Source: Fodinibacter luteus (GTDB lineage: Bacteria > Actinomycetota > Actinomycetes > Actinomycetales > Dermatophilaceae). From it: DNA of 64,000 nt. Numbering within the stretch: the stretch's first letter is position 1; each line of letters opens with the position of its first letter. Shown piece after piece: positions 45,754-54,133 of the stretch. Both the position numbers and the translations under genes were made by a program. Under the pieces are notes generated by a model. It had not been told where the DNA came from, searched no databases, and worked only from the letters and a program-made list of their open reading frames with translations. The DNA is taken from NCBI RefSeq assembly GCF_039541575.1, contig NZ_BAABGM010000003.1, forward strand, positions 124,001 to 188,000, read 5' to 3'.

Positions 45754-46251
45754 TCAGGCCGGGACGCGGTCGACGTCCTCGGGCGTCGTCCCCGCGGCGC
45801 CCGCTGTCGGGCAGGCGAGCTGCCCGCGCAGCCGGGCCCGCAGCGTCCAGGCGAGGAGCGCGACGCCGGCGGCGGCGAGGAACGGCTGCACGGGGGCGAA
45901 CCACTGCAGCGCGCCGGCGTACCCGAGGGCGACGAGCGCGAGCTTGTTGCAGACGGGGCAGCCGACGGCGAAGAAGGCGAGCAGCCCGCCCGCGGCCCCA
46001 CGGCGGTCGATCGTCGCGCCGCTCGGCTCCGGGGTGCCCGGCTCCCGGACGTAGGTCGCGAGGAGCAGCCCGCTGAGCACCGAGGTCACGGCGAGCACCG
46101 GCCAGGCCCACCACGTGGTCGGGATCTCGCGACCGAAGACCGGGGTCGGGACCATCGCGGTCGGCAGCGCGATGACGAGAGCGGTCACGACGGCGGCCAG
46201 GGCGGCAGCAAGCCACCGGCGGGCGGTCCAGGTTCGAAGGGCGTCGAGCAC
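45754..46251 (-). CDS. Membrane protein with CPVC motif under the CstR-type operator
   Basis: A 165-residue protein with about four spans (about 12-30, 46-66, 87-112, 118-136). In the third span lies VGCPVCNKLALVALG (Cys98 and Cys101), a pair placed in the membrane as in MerC/MerT-like or VKOR-like thiol proteins. The soluble tail has one more Cys (Cys147). Operator and -10 TATGGT end six bases before the GTG at 46251, so the mRNA is probably leaderless. I recall unnamed relatives in actinobacteria. Function unknown; a redox or sulfur-compound transport role in persulfide stress is inferred from its operator. Confidence 0.82.
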   Translation of the reverse strand: MLDALRTWTARRWLAAALAAVVTALVIALPTAMVPTPVFGREIPTTWWAWPVLAVTSVLSGLLLATYVREPGTPEPSGATIDRRGAAGGLLAFFAVGCPVCNKLALVALGYAGALQWFAPVQPFLAAAGVALLAWTLRARLRGQLACPTAGAAGTTPEDVDRVPA

Positions 46252-46257
46252 GGGCAG

Positions 46258-46276
46258 ACCATACCCCACCGGGTAT
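46258..46276 (-). promoter_or_regulatory. Distant CsoR/CstR-type operator and leaderless promoter
   Basis: ATACCCCACCGGGTAT (46261-46276) is the sixth copy of the ATACC-N6-GGTAT palindrome. On the minus strand its half-site runs into TATGGT (46263-46258), with exactly six bases to the GTG start. It links the CPVC membrane protein to the regulon 26 kb away. Confidence 0.82.
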
Positions 46277-46428
46277 CACTTCCCGGCCGTGAGAGGGGAC
46301 GTGGTCCCCCGGGGCGGCGCGGGCAGGGCGTGTGTGCACCTTCCTGAACGAAGGAGTTGGTCATGGCTCGTCCGAATCGACTGGGTCGAGGCGTGCCGCC
46401 GGGGCAGGTTGGGGGGCCGTTGCTGCGC

Positions 46429-47034
46429 TCAGGGGAGGTCGGCGAGGTCGGTGAGGAGGGCCAGGGCCCGGGTGCAGTGGTCGACGAGGGCGGTGCGACC
46501 GACCTCGCGCTCGTCCTCCGGCAGGGCCGACCACTGGAGCGCGCGGTCCTCGAGGTAGGCGACCCACCCGTGGACGACGGGCAGCGCGCCGTCCGGCAGG
46601 CCGCAGGCCGCGGCGACGAGCCCGGCGACGTGCTCACGCACCCCGTCGACACCGGCGTCACCGGCCGAGCGGGCGATGGGCGCCTGGCCGAGCACGAGGG
46701 CGACGTAGCTCTCCCGTCGCCGCGCGACCTGGTCCAGGAAGCGCTCGACGACCTGGCGCACGGCCGCCGGCCCGACGGCATCCGGGTCCGGCGCGACGTT
46801 GCGACCGACCCGCCGCCGCGCCGCCTCGACGACCTCGCGGTGGTAGTCGGTCTTCGTCGCGAAGTAGTGGAAGAGCAGCCCGCGCGACACCCCGGCCTCC
46901 GCGGCGACCTCGTCGAGCGAGAGCTCCTGCACCGGTCGTTCGACGAACTTGCGGAGCCCGATGCCGACGAGCTGGCGGCGTCGCTCCTGCGGGGTCATCC
47001 GCACCCGTGATGTGGCCTCCACGCTATTGAGCAT
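46429..47034 (-). CDS. TetR-family regulator of the acyl-CoA dehydrogenase operon
   Basis: A 201-residue repressor: basic arm RVRMTPQERRRQLVGIG, HTH LSLDEVAAEAGVSRGLLFHYFATKTDYHREV and a helical ligand domain. The ATG at 47034 overlaps a palindrome; a second ATG at 46998 would leave the palindrome fully upstream, but the arginine arm is typical of the family, so the longer form is listed. Divergent from the acyl-CoA dehydrogenase gene with 28 bases between starts; it probably senses an acyl-CoA. Confidence 0.9.
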   Translation of the reverse strand: MLNSVEATSRVRMTPQERRRQLVGIGLRKFVERPVQELSLDEVAAEAGVSRGLLFHYFATKTDYHREVVEAARRRVGRNVAPDPDAVGPAAVRQVVERFLDQVARRRESYVALVLGQAPIARSAGDAGVDGVREHVAGLVAAACGLPDGALPVVHGWVAYLEDRALQWSALPEDEREVGRTALVDHCTRALALLTDLADLP

Positions 47035-47041
47035 TGCTCAA
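47027..47041. promoter_or_regulatory. Palindromic operator between TetR and acyl-CoA dehydrogenase genes
   Basis: TTGAGC-ATT-GCTCAA is a perfect 6-bp-arm palindrome covering the first codon of the TetR ORF and lying 22 bases before the acyl-CoA dehydrogenase ATG. Its position allows one TetR dimer to silence both directions. Confidence 0.7.
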
Positions 47042-47062
47042 CAACCCTCTAGGGTCAAGGGC

Positions 47063-48400
47063 ATGGACTTCGCACCGTCGCCCCGGGCCGCCGACCTCGC
47101 CGAGCGCGTCCGCACGTTCGTCGACACCGAGATCGAGCCGGTCGAGCCCGAGGTGCTGCGCGACATCGCGGCCCGCCGCGCCCGCGGAGAGGACTCGTGG
47201 CCGCCCGCGCCGGTCGTCGGGGAGCTCCAGGGACGGGCGCGCGCCCAGGGCCTGTGGAACCTCTTCCTCCCGGCGGGGCACGGCGACGGGTATGCCGCCC
47301 GCTTCGGCACCGACGGCGGCGCCGGCCTCACGAACACCGACTACGCGACCGTGGCCGAGCAGATGGGTCGCTCCCCCCTGGCGCCGCTCGTGTTCAACTG
47401 CAACGCGCCCGACACGGGGAACATGGAGGTGCTCCTCAAGTACGGCAGCGCCGAGCAGCAGCAGCAGTGGCTCGAACCCCTGCTCGACGGACGCATCCGC
47501 AGCACCTTCCTCATGACCGAGCCGGACGTCGCGAGCTCCGACGCGACGAACATGCAGGCCACGGCCGTCCTCGACGGCGACGAGGTCGTCCTCGACGGAC
47601 GCAAGTGGTGGTCCACCGGGGCCGGCCACCCCGACTGCCGGGTCGGCGTGTTCATGGGGCTCACCGACCGGGGCGCACACCGGCACCGCCAGCACTCGAT
47701 GGTCCTCGTGCCGCTCGACGCCCCCGGGGTGCGCATCGAGCGGATGCTCACCGCCCTCGGCCAGTACGACGAGCCGCTCGGTCACGGCGAGGTGAGCCTG
47801 GATGCCGTCCGCCTGCCGACGAGCAGCATCCTCGCCGGGCCGGGGCGCGCGTTCGAGATCGCCCAGGGCCGCCTCGGGCCGGGTCGCGTCCACCACTGCA
47901 TGCGCCTCATCGGCCTCGCCGAGAAGGCACTCGAGCTCGCCTGCGAGCGGTCGACGAGCCGGGTGGCCTTCGGCAAGCCGATCGCCAACCTCGGGGGCAA
48001 CCGCGAGCGCCTCGCCCGCGCCCGGATCGCGATCAACCAGGCCCGGCTGCACGTGCTGCACGCCGCGTGGAAGCTCGACACCGTCGGCATCGCCGGGGCG
48101 CAGTCGGAGGTCTCCGAGATCAAGGCGGCCGTGCCGCAGATGGCCTGCGACGTCATCGACCTCGCGATCCAGCTGCACGGTGGGGGCGGGGTGAGCGAGG
48201 ACTTCCCGCTGGCCGCCGCCTACGCCGGGGCCCGGAGCCTGCGGCTCGCCGACGGGCCCGACGAGGTGCACCTCGGGGTCGTGGCCCGGCACCTGCTCCG
48301 TCCGTACGCGGCGCCCGCCACGGCATCCGTGACGACGCCCGGGACGACCTCCGGGACGACCTCCGGGACGCGAGCCGCGGAACGCGAGGCATCCCGATGA
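47063..48400 (+). CDS. Acyl-CoA dehydrogenase, ACAD10/11-like
   Basis: A 445-residue flavoenzyme that desaturates acyl-CoA. The FAD and substrate segments FLMTEPDVASSDATNMQATA, GRKWWSTGAGHPDCRVGVFMG and the C-terminal IQLHGGGGVSEDFPLAAAYAGARSLRLADGPDEVH match the ACAD10/11 group, known from 4-hydroxy acids and unusual acids. The tail (TPGTTSGTTSGT) is low complexity. The stop overlaps the SDR start (ATGA). A phosphotransferase two genes on supports ACAD10/11-type chemistry, in which a hydroxyacyl-CoA is phosphorylated and then eliminated. Confidence 0.93.
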   Translation: MDFAPSPRAADLAERVRTFVDTEIEPVEPEVLRDIAARRARGEDSWPPAPVVGELQGRARAQGLWNLFLPAGHGDGYAARFGTDGGAGLTNTDYATVAEQMGRSPLAPLVFNCNAPDTGNMEVLLKYGSAEQQQQWLEPLLDGRIRSTFLMTEPDVASSDATNMQATAVLDGDEVVLDGRKWWSTGAGHPDCRVGVFMGLTDRGAHRHRQHSMVLVPLDAPGVRIERMLTALGQYDEPLGHGEVSLDAVRLPTSSILAGPGRAFEIAQGRLGPGRVHHCMRLIGLAEKALELACERSTSRVAFGKPIANLGGNRERLARARIAINQARLHVLHAAWKLDTVGIAGAQSEVSEIKAAVPQMACDVIDLAIQLHGGGGVSEDFPLAAAYAGARSLRLADGPDEVHLGVVARHLLRPYAAPATASVTTPGTTSGTTSGTRAAEREASR

Positions 48401-49206
48401 GCCGCCGCGTCCTCGTCACCGGAGGTGCCTCCGGCCTCGGCCTGGCCCTGACCCGGCTCATGGCCGACCGGGGCGACACCGTGCTCGTCGTCGACCTCGC
48501 CGACGAGCGGCCGGGCGGCCTGCCCAGCGGCGTCACCTACCGCCGGCTCGACGTGCGCTCGCAGCAGGACTGGGATGCCGCGTTCGCCTGGGTGCGCGAG
48601 CACTGGGGTCGCCTCGACGTGCTCGTCAACAACGCCGGGGTCGCGACCGGCGGGCGCATCGACGTCGAGGCGATGTCGGACTGGGAGCGGGTCGTCGACG
48701 TCAACCTGCTCGGGGTGGCCCGTGGGTGCCACACGTTCGCCGGCCTGCTCAAGGCGCAGCGCAGCGGTCACATCGTCAACGTCGCGTCCCTCGCGGGGCT
48801 CGTCCACGGCCCCGGGATGTCGAGCTACAACGCGACGAAGGCCGGCGTGGTCGCGCTGAGCGAGACGCTGTCCTTCGAGCTCGCCCCGTGGCACGTCGAC
48901 GTCTCGGTCGTCTGCCCGGCGTTCTTCCGCACCAACCTCCACGCCTCGTTCGCGGGCAAGGACGCGGCGATGCAGGAGGCCGGGATGCGCCTCATCACCC
49001 AGGCCACGGTCGATGCCGACCACGTCGCCGCGATCGTGCTCAAGGGGGTCGACGCCCGCAAGCGGGTCATCCTCACCGACCGCCTCGGCCGCCGGGCCTG
49101 GTACTCCAAGCGGCTCGCCCGACCGCTGTACGACCGCATGCTCACCGCGCAGGCGAGGCGGCTCGCGCGCAGGGCGGGCGCCGACCCGGACGACCTCTCG
49201 TCGTGA
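48397..49206 (+). CDS. Short-chain dehydrogenase/reductase
   Basis: A 269-residue SDR: cofactor motif VTGGASGLGLAL, NNAG in VLVNNAGVATG, catalytic Ser around VASLAG, Tyr-x3-Lys in SSYNATKAG. Second gene of the acyl-CoA dehydrogenase operon, overlapping both neighbours by four bases. Probably oxidises or reduces a hydroxyacyl intermediate. Confidence 0.93.
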   Translation: MSRRVLVTGGASGLGLALTRLMADRGDTVLVVDLADERPGGLPSGVTYRRLDVRSQQDWDAAFAWVREHWGRLDVLVNNAGVATGGRIDVEAMSDWERVVDVNLLGVARGCHTFAGLLKAQRSGHIVNVASLAGLVHGPGMSSYNATKAGVVALSETLSFELAPWHVDVSVVCPAFFRTNLHASFAGKDAAMQEAGMRLITQATVDADHVAAIVLKGVDARKRVILTDRLGRRAWYSKRLARPLYDRMLTAQARRLARRAGADPDDLSS

Positions 49207-50363
49207 GCGGCACGGGCGGGGGGGCCGCGGCGGAGCGGCCGCCGGGCACGAGCACCGAGCCCGCCGACGTCCCGGACGTCGGCGGTGCGGCCCCGATGCG
49301 CCCCGAGGACCGCTTCGACGTCGACCGCGTGGCGCGGTGGCTGAGCGAGAATGCCTCCGGCACAGCCGGGCTCGACGGAACGCCCGACGTCCGGCAGTTC
49401 CTCGGCGGCGCCTCCAACCTCACGTACCTGCTCCGGTACGGCGGCGGGCCGGCATCCGGCGGGTGCGACCTCGTGCTGCGCCGCCCGCCTACCGGCACCA
49501 AGGCGAGGGGTGCCCACGACATGCGGCGCGAGCACGACCTCCAGGCGGCCCTGGCGCCGGTCTTCCCCCTCGTGCCGACGATGGTGGCGTACTGCGGCGA
49601 CGAGGCCGTCATCGGCTCCGAGTTCTACGTCATGGAGCGCATCGAGGGCACGATCCTTCGCCGCGACGTCCCACCCGAGCTGGGGCTTGACCCCGCCGGC
49701 GTGAACGCCCTGTGCCGCAAAGCGATCGACACCCTCGTCGCCCTGCACGACGTCGACCTCGAGGCTGCCGCGCTGGGCCGGCTCGACCGGGGTGAGGGGT
49801 ACGTCCGCCGCCAGGTCGAGGGGTGGTCGGGACGCTACCGCCGGGCGCGCACCCCCGACGTCGGCGACTTCGAGGCGACGATGGCGTGGCTCGCCGCCCA
49901 CCAGCCGCCCGACCTGCCGCACGTGCTCGTGCACAACGACTTCCGGTTCGACAACCTCGTGCTCGACCCGGCCGACCCCACCCGGGTCGTCGGCGTCCTC
50001 GACTGGGAGCTCGCGACGGTCGGTGACCCGCTCATCGACCTGGGGTCAGCCCTCGCCTACTGGGTGGAGGCGGACGACGACCCGGCGTTCCTCGCGATCC
50101 GGCTCCAGCCGACCCACGCGCCGGGCATGCTGACCCGCGCCGAGGTCGTCGAGCGCTACTGCGCGGCGCGCGGGCTCGACGTCACCCCCGAGCAGTGGCT
50201 GTTCTACGACGTCTTCGGCGCCTTCCGGCTCGCCGGCATCGCCCAGCAGATCTACTACCGCTTCCACCACGGCCAGACGAGCAACCCGGCCTACGGGCGG
50301 TTCGGCGACGTCGTGCGCATCCTCGACCGGCGCTGCACCACCCTCATCGACCGCCAGCCCTGA
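49203..50363 (+). CDS. Phosphotransferase (APH fold), ACAD10/11 kinase-like
   Basis: A 386-residue kinase-fold protein: FLGGASNLTYLL (nucleotide-binding start), MERIEGTILRRDVP, catalytic VLVHNDFRFDNLVLD (Brenner motif with Asp and Asn) and VLDWELATVGDPLIDLG. This variant is the family found beside or fused to ACAD10/11 and is thought to phosphorylate hydroxyacyl-CoA. The N-terminal 40 residues are disordered and Pro/Gly-rich. GTG start overlaps the SDR stop. Confidence 0.92.
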   Translation: MSGTGGGAAAERPPGTSTEPADVPDVGGAAPMRPEDRFDVDRVARWLSENASGTAGLDGTPDVRQFLGGASNLTYLLRYGGGPASGGCDLVLRRPPTGTKARGAHDMRREHDLQAALAPVFPLVPTMVAYCGDEAVIGSEFYVMERIEGTILRRDVPPELGLDPAGVNALCRKAIDTLVALHDVDLEAAALGRLDRGEGYVRRQVEGWSGRYRRARTPDVGDFEATMAWLAAHQPPDLPHVLVHNDFRFDNLVLDPADPTRVVGVLDWELATVGDPLIDLGSALAYWVEADDDPAFLAIRLQPTHAPGMLTRAEVVERYCAARGLDVTPEQWLFYDVFGAFRLAGIAQQIYYRFHHGQTSNPAYGRFGDVVRILDRRCTTLIDRQP

Positions 50364-50385
50364 CCCGGACGGAAGGAACCCGCCC

Positions 50386-51138
50386 ATGCCCACGACCCTC
50401 ATCACCGGAGCGAGCTCCGGGCTCGGCGCCGAGATGGCCCGCCAGCTCGCCGACCGGGGCTGGGACCTCGCGCTGGCCGCCCGCCGCACCGAGCGCCTCG
50501 AGGAGCTGCGCGACGAGATCCTCGCCCGGCATCCCGGCCGTCGTGTCGAGCTGCGCGCCCTCGACGTCACCGACGACGACCAGGTGTTCGAGGTCTTCCG
50601 GGCCTTCCGCGACGACTTCGGCACGATCGACCGGGTCATCATCAACGCCGGCCTGGGGAAGGGAGCCCCGCTCGGCACCGGCCGCTTCGACGCGAACCGG
50701 CAGACCGCGATGACCAACTTCGTCGCCGCCCTGGCGCAGGCGGAGGCGGCGATGGAGATCTTCCGAGCCCAGCAGCGGGGCCACCTGGTGATGATCTCGT
50801 CGGTCACCGCGATGCGCGGCATGCGCAAGACGATCACGACGTACGCGGCGACGAAGGCGGGTGTGGCGTCACTCGCCGAGGGAGTGCGCCACGAGATGCT
50901 CGGCGAGCCCGACCTCGACATCCGTGTCTCGACGATCTACCCGGGATACATCCGCTCCGAGATGAACGAGCGCGTCAAGAAGACGCTGTTCATCGTCGAC
51001 ACCGTGCCCGGAGTGCGCACCATGGTGGACGCGATCGAGAAGGAGAAGGCCAACGCGCTCGTCCCGGCGTGGCCGTGGGTGCCGCTCGGCATGGCGTTGC
51101 GCCACCTGCCGCTGTCGCTCGTCCGGAAGATCATCTGA
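50386..51138 (+). CDS. Short-chain dehydrogenase/reductase
   Basis: A 250-residue SDR with LITGASSGLGAEMA, IINAG, SSVTAMRG and Tyr-x3-Lys in TTYAATKAG; a C-terminal hydrophobic stretch (VPAWPWVPLGMALRHLPLSLVRKII) suggests membrane contact. Fourth gene of the operon, 22 bases after the phosphotransferase. Confidence 0.92.
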   Translation: MPTTLITGASSGLGAEMARQLADRGWDLALAARRTERLEELRDEILARHPGRRVELRALDVTDDDQVFEVFRAFRDDFGTIDRVIINAGLGKGAPLGTGRFDANRQTAMTNFVAALAQAEAAMEIFRAQQRGHLVMISSVTAMRGMRKTITTYAATKAGVASLAEGVRHEMLGEPDLDIRVSTIYPGYIRSEMNERVKKTLFIVDTVPGVRTMVDAIEKEKANALVPAWPWVPLGMALRHLPLSLVRKII

Positions 51139-51140
51139 CC

Positions 51141-52106
51141 GTGGCCCGCGTGCTCGTCAGCGCCCGGGTGCCGGGGGATGCCGTGGCTCGCCTGCGCGCG
51201 GCCGGCCACGAGGTGACCTCGCGGGACGTGGACTCCCCGATGCCGCGCGAGGAGCTGCTGGCCGCCGTGGCCGGGGTCGACGCCCTCGTCGCGATGCTCG
51301 TCGACCGGGTCGACGCCGAGCTGCTCGACGCCGCCGGGCCCGGGTTGCGCGTCGTCGCGAACGTCGCGGTCGGGTACGACAACGTCGACCTGTCCGCCTG
51401 CCGGGAGCGCGGGGTCGTCGTGACGAACACCCCCGGCGTGCTCACCGACGCGACGGCCGACCTCGCGATGGCGCTCGTCCTCATGACGACCCGGAGCCTG
51501 GGCGCCGCGGAGCGGAGGGTGCGCACGGGCGAGCCGTGGCGCTGGAGCCTCACCGGCCACCTCGGCACCGGCCTGCGCGGGAAGACCCTCGGCATCGTCG
51601 GGCCCGGCGCGATCGGGATCGCCACCGCGCGCCGCGCCCTGGCGTTCGGGATGGAGGTCGTGCTCACCGGGCGCTCCGAGCCCGACCCCGCGGTCGTCGA
51701 GGCGCTGGGCGCCCGGGTCGTCGACCTCGCCGAGCTGCTGGCGTGCGCCGACGTCGTGGCGCTGCACTGCCCGCTGACGCCGGCCACGCACCACCTCGTC
51801 GGGGCCGAGCAGCTGCGGGCGATGAAGCGGACCGCGCACCTCGTCAACACCTCGCGTGGGCCGGTCGTCGACGAGGCGGCGCTCGTCGCGGCGCTCGAGG
51901 CGGGGGAGGTGGCCGGCGCCGGGCTCGACGTCTTCGAGGACGAGCCGCGGGTCCATCCGGGGCTGCTCGCGCGCGACGACGTCGTCCTCCTCCCGCACGT
52001 CGGGTCTGCCACGGTCGAGACGCGGACGGCGATGGCCGACCTCGCCGTCGCCAACGTCGTCGCCGCGCTCGGGGGCGACCCGGCCGTCACGCCGGTGGGC
52101 GGCTGA
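51141..52106 (+). CDS. D-isomer 2-hydroxyacid dehydrogenase (glyoxylate/hydroxypyruvate reductase-like)
   Basis: A 321-residue NAD(P)-dependent enzyme: substrate loop VANVAVGYDNVD, Rossmann GIVGPGAIGIATARRA, catalytic Arg in VNTSRGPVVDE, Glu in GLDVFEDEP and His in LPHVGSATVETR. GTG start two bases after the SDR stop. It converges on, and overlaps by 20 bases, a glycerate kinase gene. Reduction of hydroxypyruvate or glyoxylate to glycerate or glycolate would feed that kinase. Confidence 0.92.
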   Translation: MARVLVSARVPGDAVARLRAAGHEVTSRDVDSPMPREELLAAVAGVDALVAMLVDRVDAELLDAAGPGLRVVANVAVGYDNVDLSACRERGVVVTNTPGVLTDATADLAMALVLMTTRSLGAAERRVRTGEPWRWSLTGHLGTGLRGKTLGIVGPGAIGIATARRALAFGMEVVLTGRSEPDPAVVEALGARVVDLAELLACADVVALHCPLTPATHHLVGAEQLRAMKRTAHLVNTSRGPVVDEAALVAALEAGEVAGAGLDVFEDEPRVHPGLLARDDVVLLPHVGSATVETRTAMADLAVANVVAALGGDPAVTPVGG

Positions 52107-53580
52107 GCCACTCCCGGGCGATGCGGGCCCCGGTGCGGTGCAGCAGGACCCGCGCGTCGCGCACCGACCTGGCGGGGTCGGCCTCGAGGTCGGACAGCGG
52201 GTAGGCGGCACGCACCCCGAGCGCCGTCAGCCCGGCCTCGTCGAGCGCGAGGAGCCCACAGACCGCGACGGCGGGGATGCCGTGCGCCGTCGCCCGGCGG
52301 GTGACGCCGGCGACCGCCTTGCCCATCAGGGTCTGGGGGTCGAGTGAGCCCTCGCCTGTGACGACGAGGTCGGCACCGTCGAAGGCCCCCTCGAGCCCGA
52401 CGAGGTCGAGGACGACGTCGACGCCCGAGCGGCGCTCGGCCCCGAGCACCGTGAGCAGGGCGAACCCGACCCCGCCCGCTGCGCCGGCCCCCGGCATCCC
52501 GGCCAGCGCCGCCGCACCGGTGGGTCCCGGGGCGCGGGCCGGTCCGCCGGCCGACCTCCTCGGGAACGCGCGGAGGGGCGTGGCTGCGACGACGTCGGCC
52601 CACCTCGTGAGAGCGGCCTCGAGCACCGTGACGTCCTCGGGGCGTGCACCCTTTTGCGGTCCGAAGACCACGGCAGCGCCCGCAGGCCCGAGGAGGGGGC
52701 TGTCGACGTCGGCGGCGAGGACGAGCCGGGTGCCTTCGAGGCGGCGGTCGAGCCCGGTCACGTCGAGGTGGGCCAGGCGGGACAGCGCGGCCCCGCCGTC
52801 GGCCAGGGGTGAGCCGCTCTCGTCGAGGAGCCGGGCGCCGAGCGCGGCGAGGGCTCCCGCGCCGCCATCGGTGCTCGCCGAGCCGCCGACGCCGACGACG
52901 ACCTCCGTCGCGCCGAGGTCGAGCGCGCCGCGGATCGCCTCCCCGAGACCGCGACTCGACGCGGTGAGGGGGGCGGGGACGCCACCGGGCAGGCGCCCGA
53001 GCCCGCAGGCATCCGCCAGTTCGACGAGGGCGGTGACGTGCACCACCGCCGGCCGGTGGGCCGCCTCGCCCGCCCCGAAGGGTGTCGCTCCCGCCGTATC
53101 AACACTGCTGCGCCGTTGGTCAGCAGTGTTGATAGCAGTGCGGCGCCGGGTGTCAGCAGTGTTCGCGACGCTGCTGAGTTCCTGGTCAGCAGAGTGATCG
53201 ACAGTGCTGCGCCGGTGGTCAGCAGTGCTATCGACGCTGCTGTGCCGGCGGTCAGCAGTGCTGTCGACAGTGCTGAGTTCGTGGTCAGCAGTGTTGATAG
53301 CGGGGGATGGACCCCTTGGGGCGGGGCGGAGCGCCACTGTCGCGACCACGGCCTCGCCGGTCGGGCCGTGGACGTCCACGGGCACGGGAGACCACCCGCA
53401 CGCTAGGGCCGCGGCCACGGTCCCCTCACCACCGTCCGCAACGGGCAGGACGACGACCCGGGCCTGCGGCACGACGTCGAGCACCCCCGAGCGCACGGCA
53501 TCCGCGACATCGAGGGAGGAGAGCGAGCCCTTGAAGGCGTCGCTCGCGACGACGACGCTCGGAGCGCCCACCCGGGTCAC
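52087..53580 (-). CDS. Glycerate kinase with an in-frame tandem-repeat insertion
   Basis: About 497 residues of the GlxK/GarK type, which phosphorylates D-glycerate. Recognisable parts: VASDAFKGSLSSLDVADAVRSG, VADGGEGTVAA, GVGGSASTDGGAGALAALG, GPAGAAVVFGPQKGA and VTGEGSLDPQTLMGKAVAGV. Between residues about 94 and 159 lie six 11-residue units (such as VDSTADRRHSS) encoded by a 33-bp DNA repeat; the family has a short loop here. All frames are kept, so the enzyme could still be active with a surface extension. GTG 53580 or 53583 is the likely start. Confidence 0.9.
   Translation of the reverse strand: MTRVGAPSVVVASDAFKGSLSSLDVADAVRSGVLDVVPQARVVVLPVADGGEGTVAAALACGWSPVPVDVHGPTGEAVVATVALRPAPRGPSPAINTADHELSTVDSTADRRHSSVDSTADHRRSTVDHSADQELSSVANTADTRRRTAINTADQRRSSVDTAGATPFGAGEAAHRPAVVHVTALVELADACGLGRLPGGVPAPLTASSRGLGEAIRGALDLGATEVVVGVGGSASTDGGAGALAALGARLLDESGSPLADGGAALSRLAHLDVTGLDRRLEGTRLVLAADVDSPLLGPAGAAVVFGPQKGARPEDVTVLEAALTRWADVVAATPLRAFPRRSAGGPARAPGPTGAAALAGMPGAGAAGGVGFALLTVLGAERRSGVDVVLDLVGLEGAFDGADLVVTGEGSLDPQTLMGKAVAGVTRRATAHGIPAVAVCGLLALDEAGLTALGVRAAYPLSDLEADPARSVRDARVLLHRTGARIAREWLSRPPA
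53104..53301. repeat. 33-bp minisatellite inside the glycerate kinase gene
   Basis: Six 33-base units, phased at GTCAGCAG 53119, 53152, 53185, 53218, 53251 and 53284. The left edge forms a perfect 14-bp inverted repeat, TATCAACACTGCTG (53097-53110) and CAGCAGTGTTGATA (53121-53134). Units vary at several positions, so the array is not brand new. Confidence 0.92.
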
Positions 53581-53695
53581 CACGACGGCCTCAGCGGTGT
53601 CGGTGGCCGGGCGCGACGGCGCAACCGGAGGGGCCAGTCGTCGCACCACTCAGCCCGCGCGCAGGGCGTCCGCGGGCCCGCGTGGCCCGCGCGGC

Positions 53696-54133
53696 TCACT
53701 CCTCGTGCGGCGGCCTCATGTGCAGCCACGGGCGGGTCAGGCCGAACTGGCGCCCCGTGATCTCGTCGACCTCGATGACGATGACGTTGAACTTCGCCGT
53801 GTTGACCCAGGGTCGCAGCGGCAGCAGCTCGGTCTCGTCCTCCTCGTGCCCCTCGAGCTGGCGGGCCCGGCCGCGGACCACGACGCTGCGCGCCACCTCC
53901 TCGGTGAACTCGTCGATCTCGAAGGCGACGTCGGCGTTCATCGTGAGCCCGAGCAGCTTGCTCCCCTCGGCCGTGCGGAAGACGATCCGCCGGTCGGCGT
54001 CGATCGCGTAGTTGATCGGCACGAGGTGCACCTCGTCGGCGAGGTGGAACGCGAGCCGACCGAACTCCTGGTCGTGCAGCATCTGCCAGCAGTCGTCCTC
54101 GGCGAGGGTGGTGACGGGCGAGTGCTCTGACAT
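53696..54133 (-). CDS. FMN-binding pyridoxamine-phosphate-oxidase-fold protein
   Basis: A 145-residue split-barrel flavin protein: LAEDDCWQMLHDQEFGRLAFHLADEVHLVPINYAID is the classic start of the small actinobacterial family (often F420- or FMN-binding), followed by FRTAEGSKLLGL and AFEIDEF. AGGAGG five bases before the ATG at 54133. Function probably a flavin/deazaflavin reductase; substrate unknown. Confidence 0.88.
   Translation of the reverse strand: MSEHSPVTTLAEDDCWQMLHDQEFGRLAFHLADEVHLVPINYAIDADRRIVFRTAEGSKLLGLTMNADVAFEIDEFTEEVARSVVVRGRARQLEGHEEDETELLPLRPWVNTAKFNVIVIEVDEITGRQFGLTRPWLHMRPPHEE

Noticed and set aside
46361..47010. Plus-strand open frame beginning MARPNRLGRG as a full gene
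   Set aside because: After about 25 codons it is antisense to the TetR gene and has shadow composition; kept only as an orphan start observation.
53104..53301. Possible CRISPR array from the regular 33-base period
   Set aside because: Units are contiguous without spacers, lie in frame inside glycerate kinase, and no cas genes are present.
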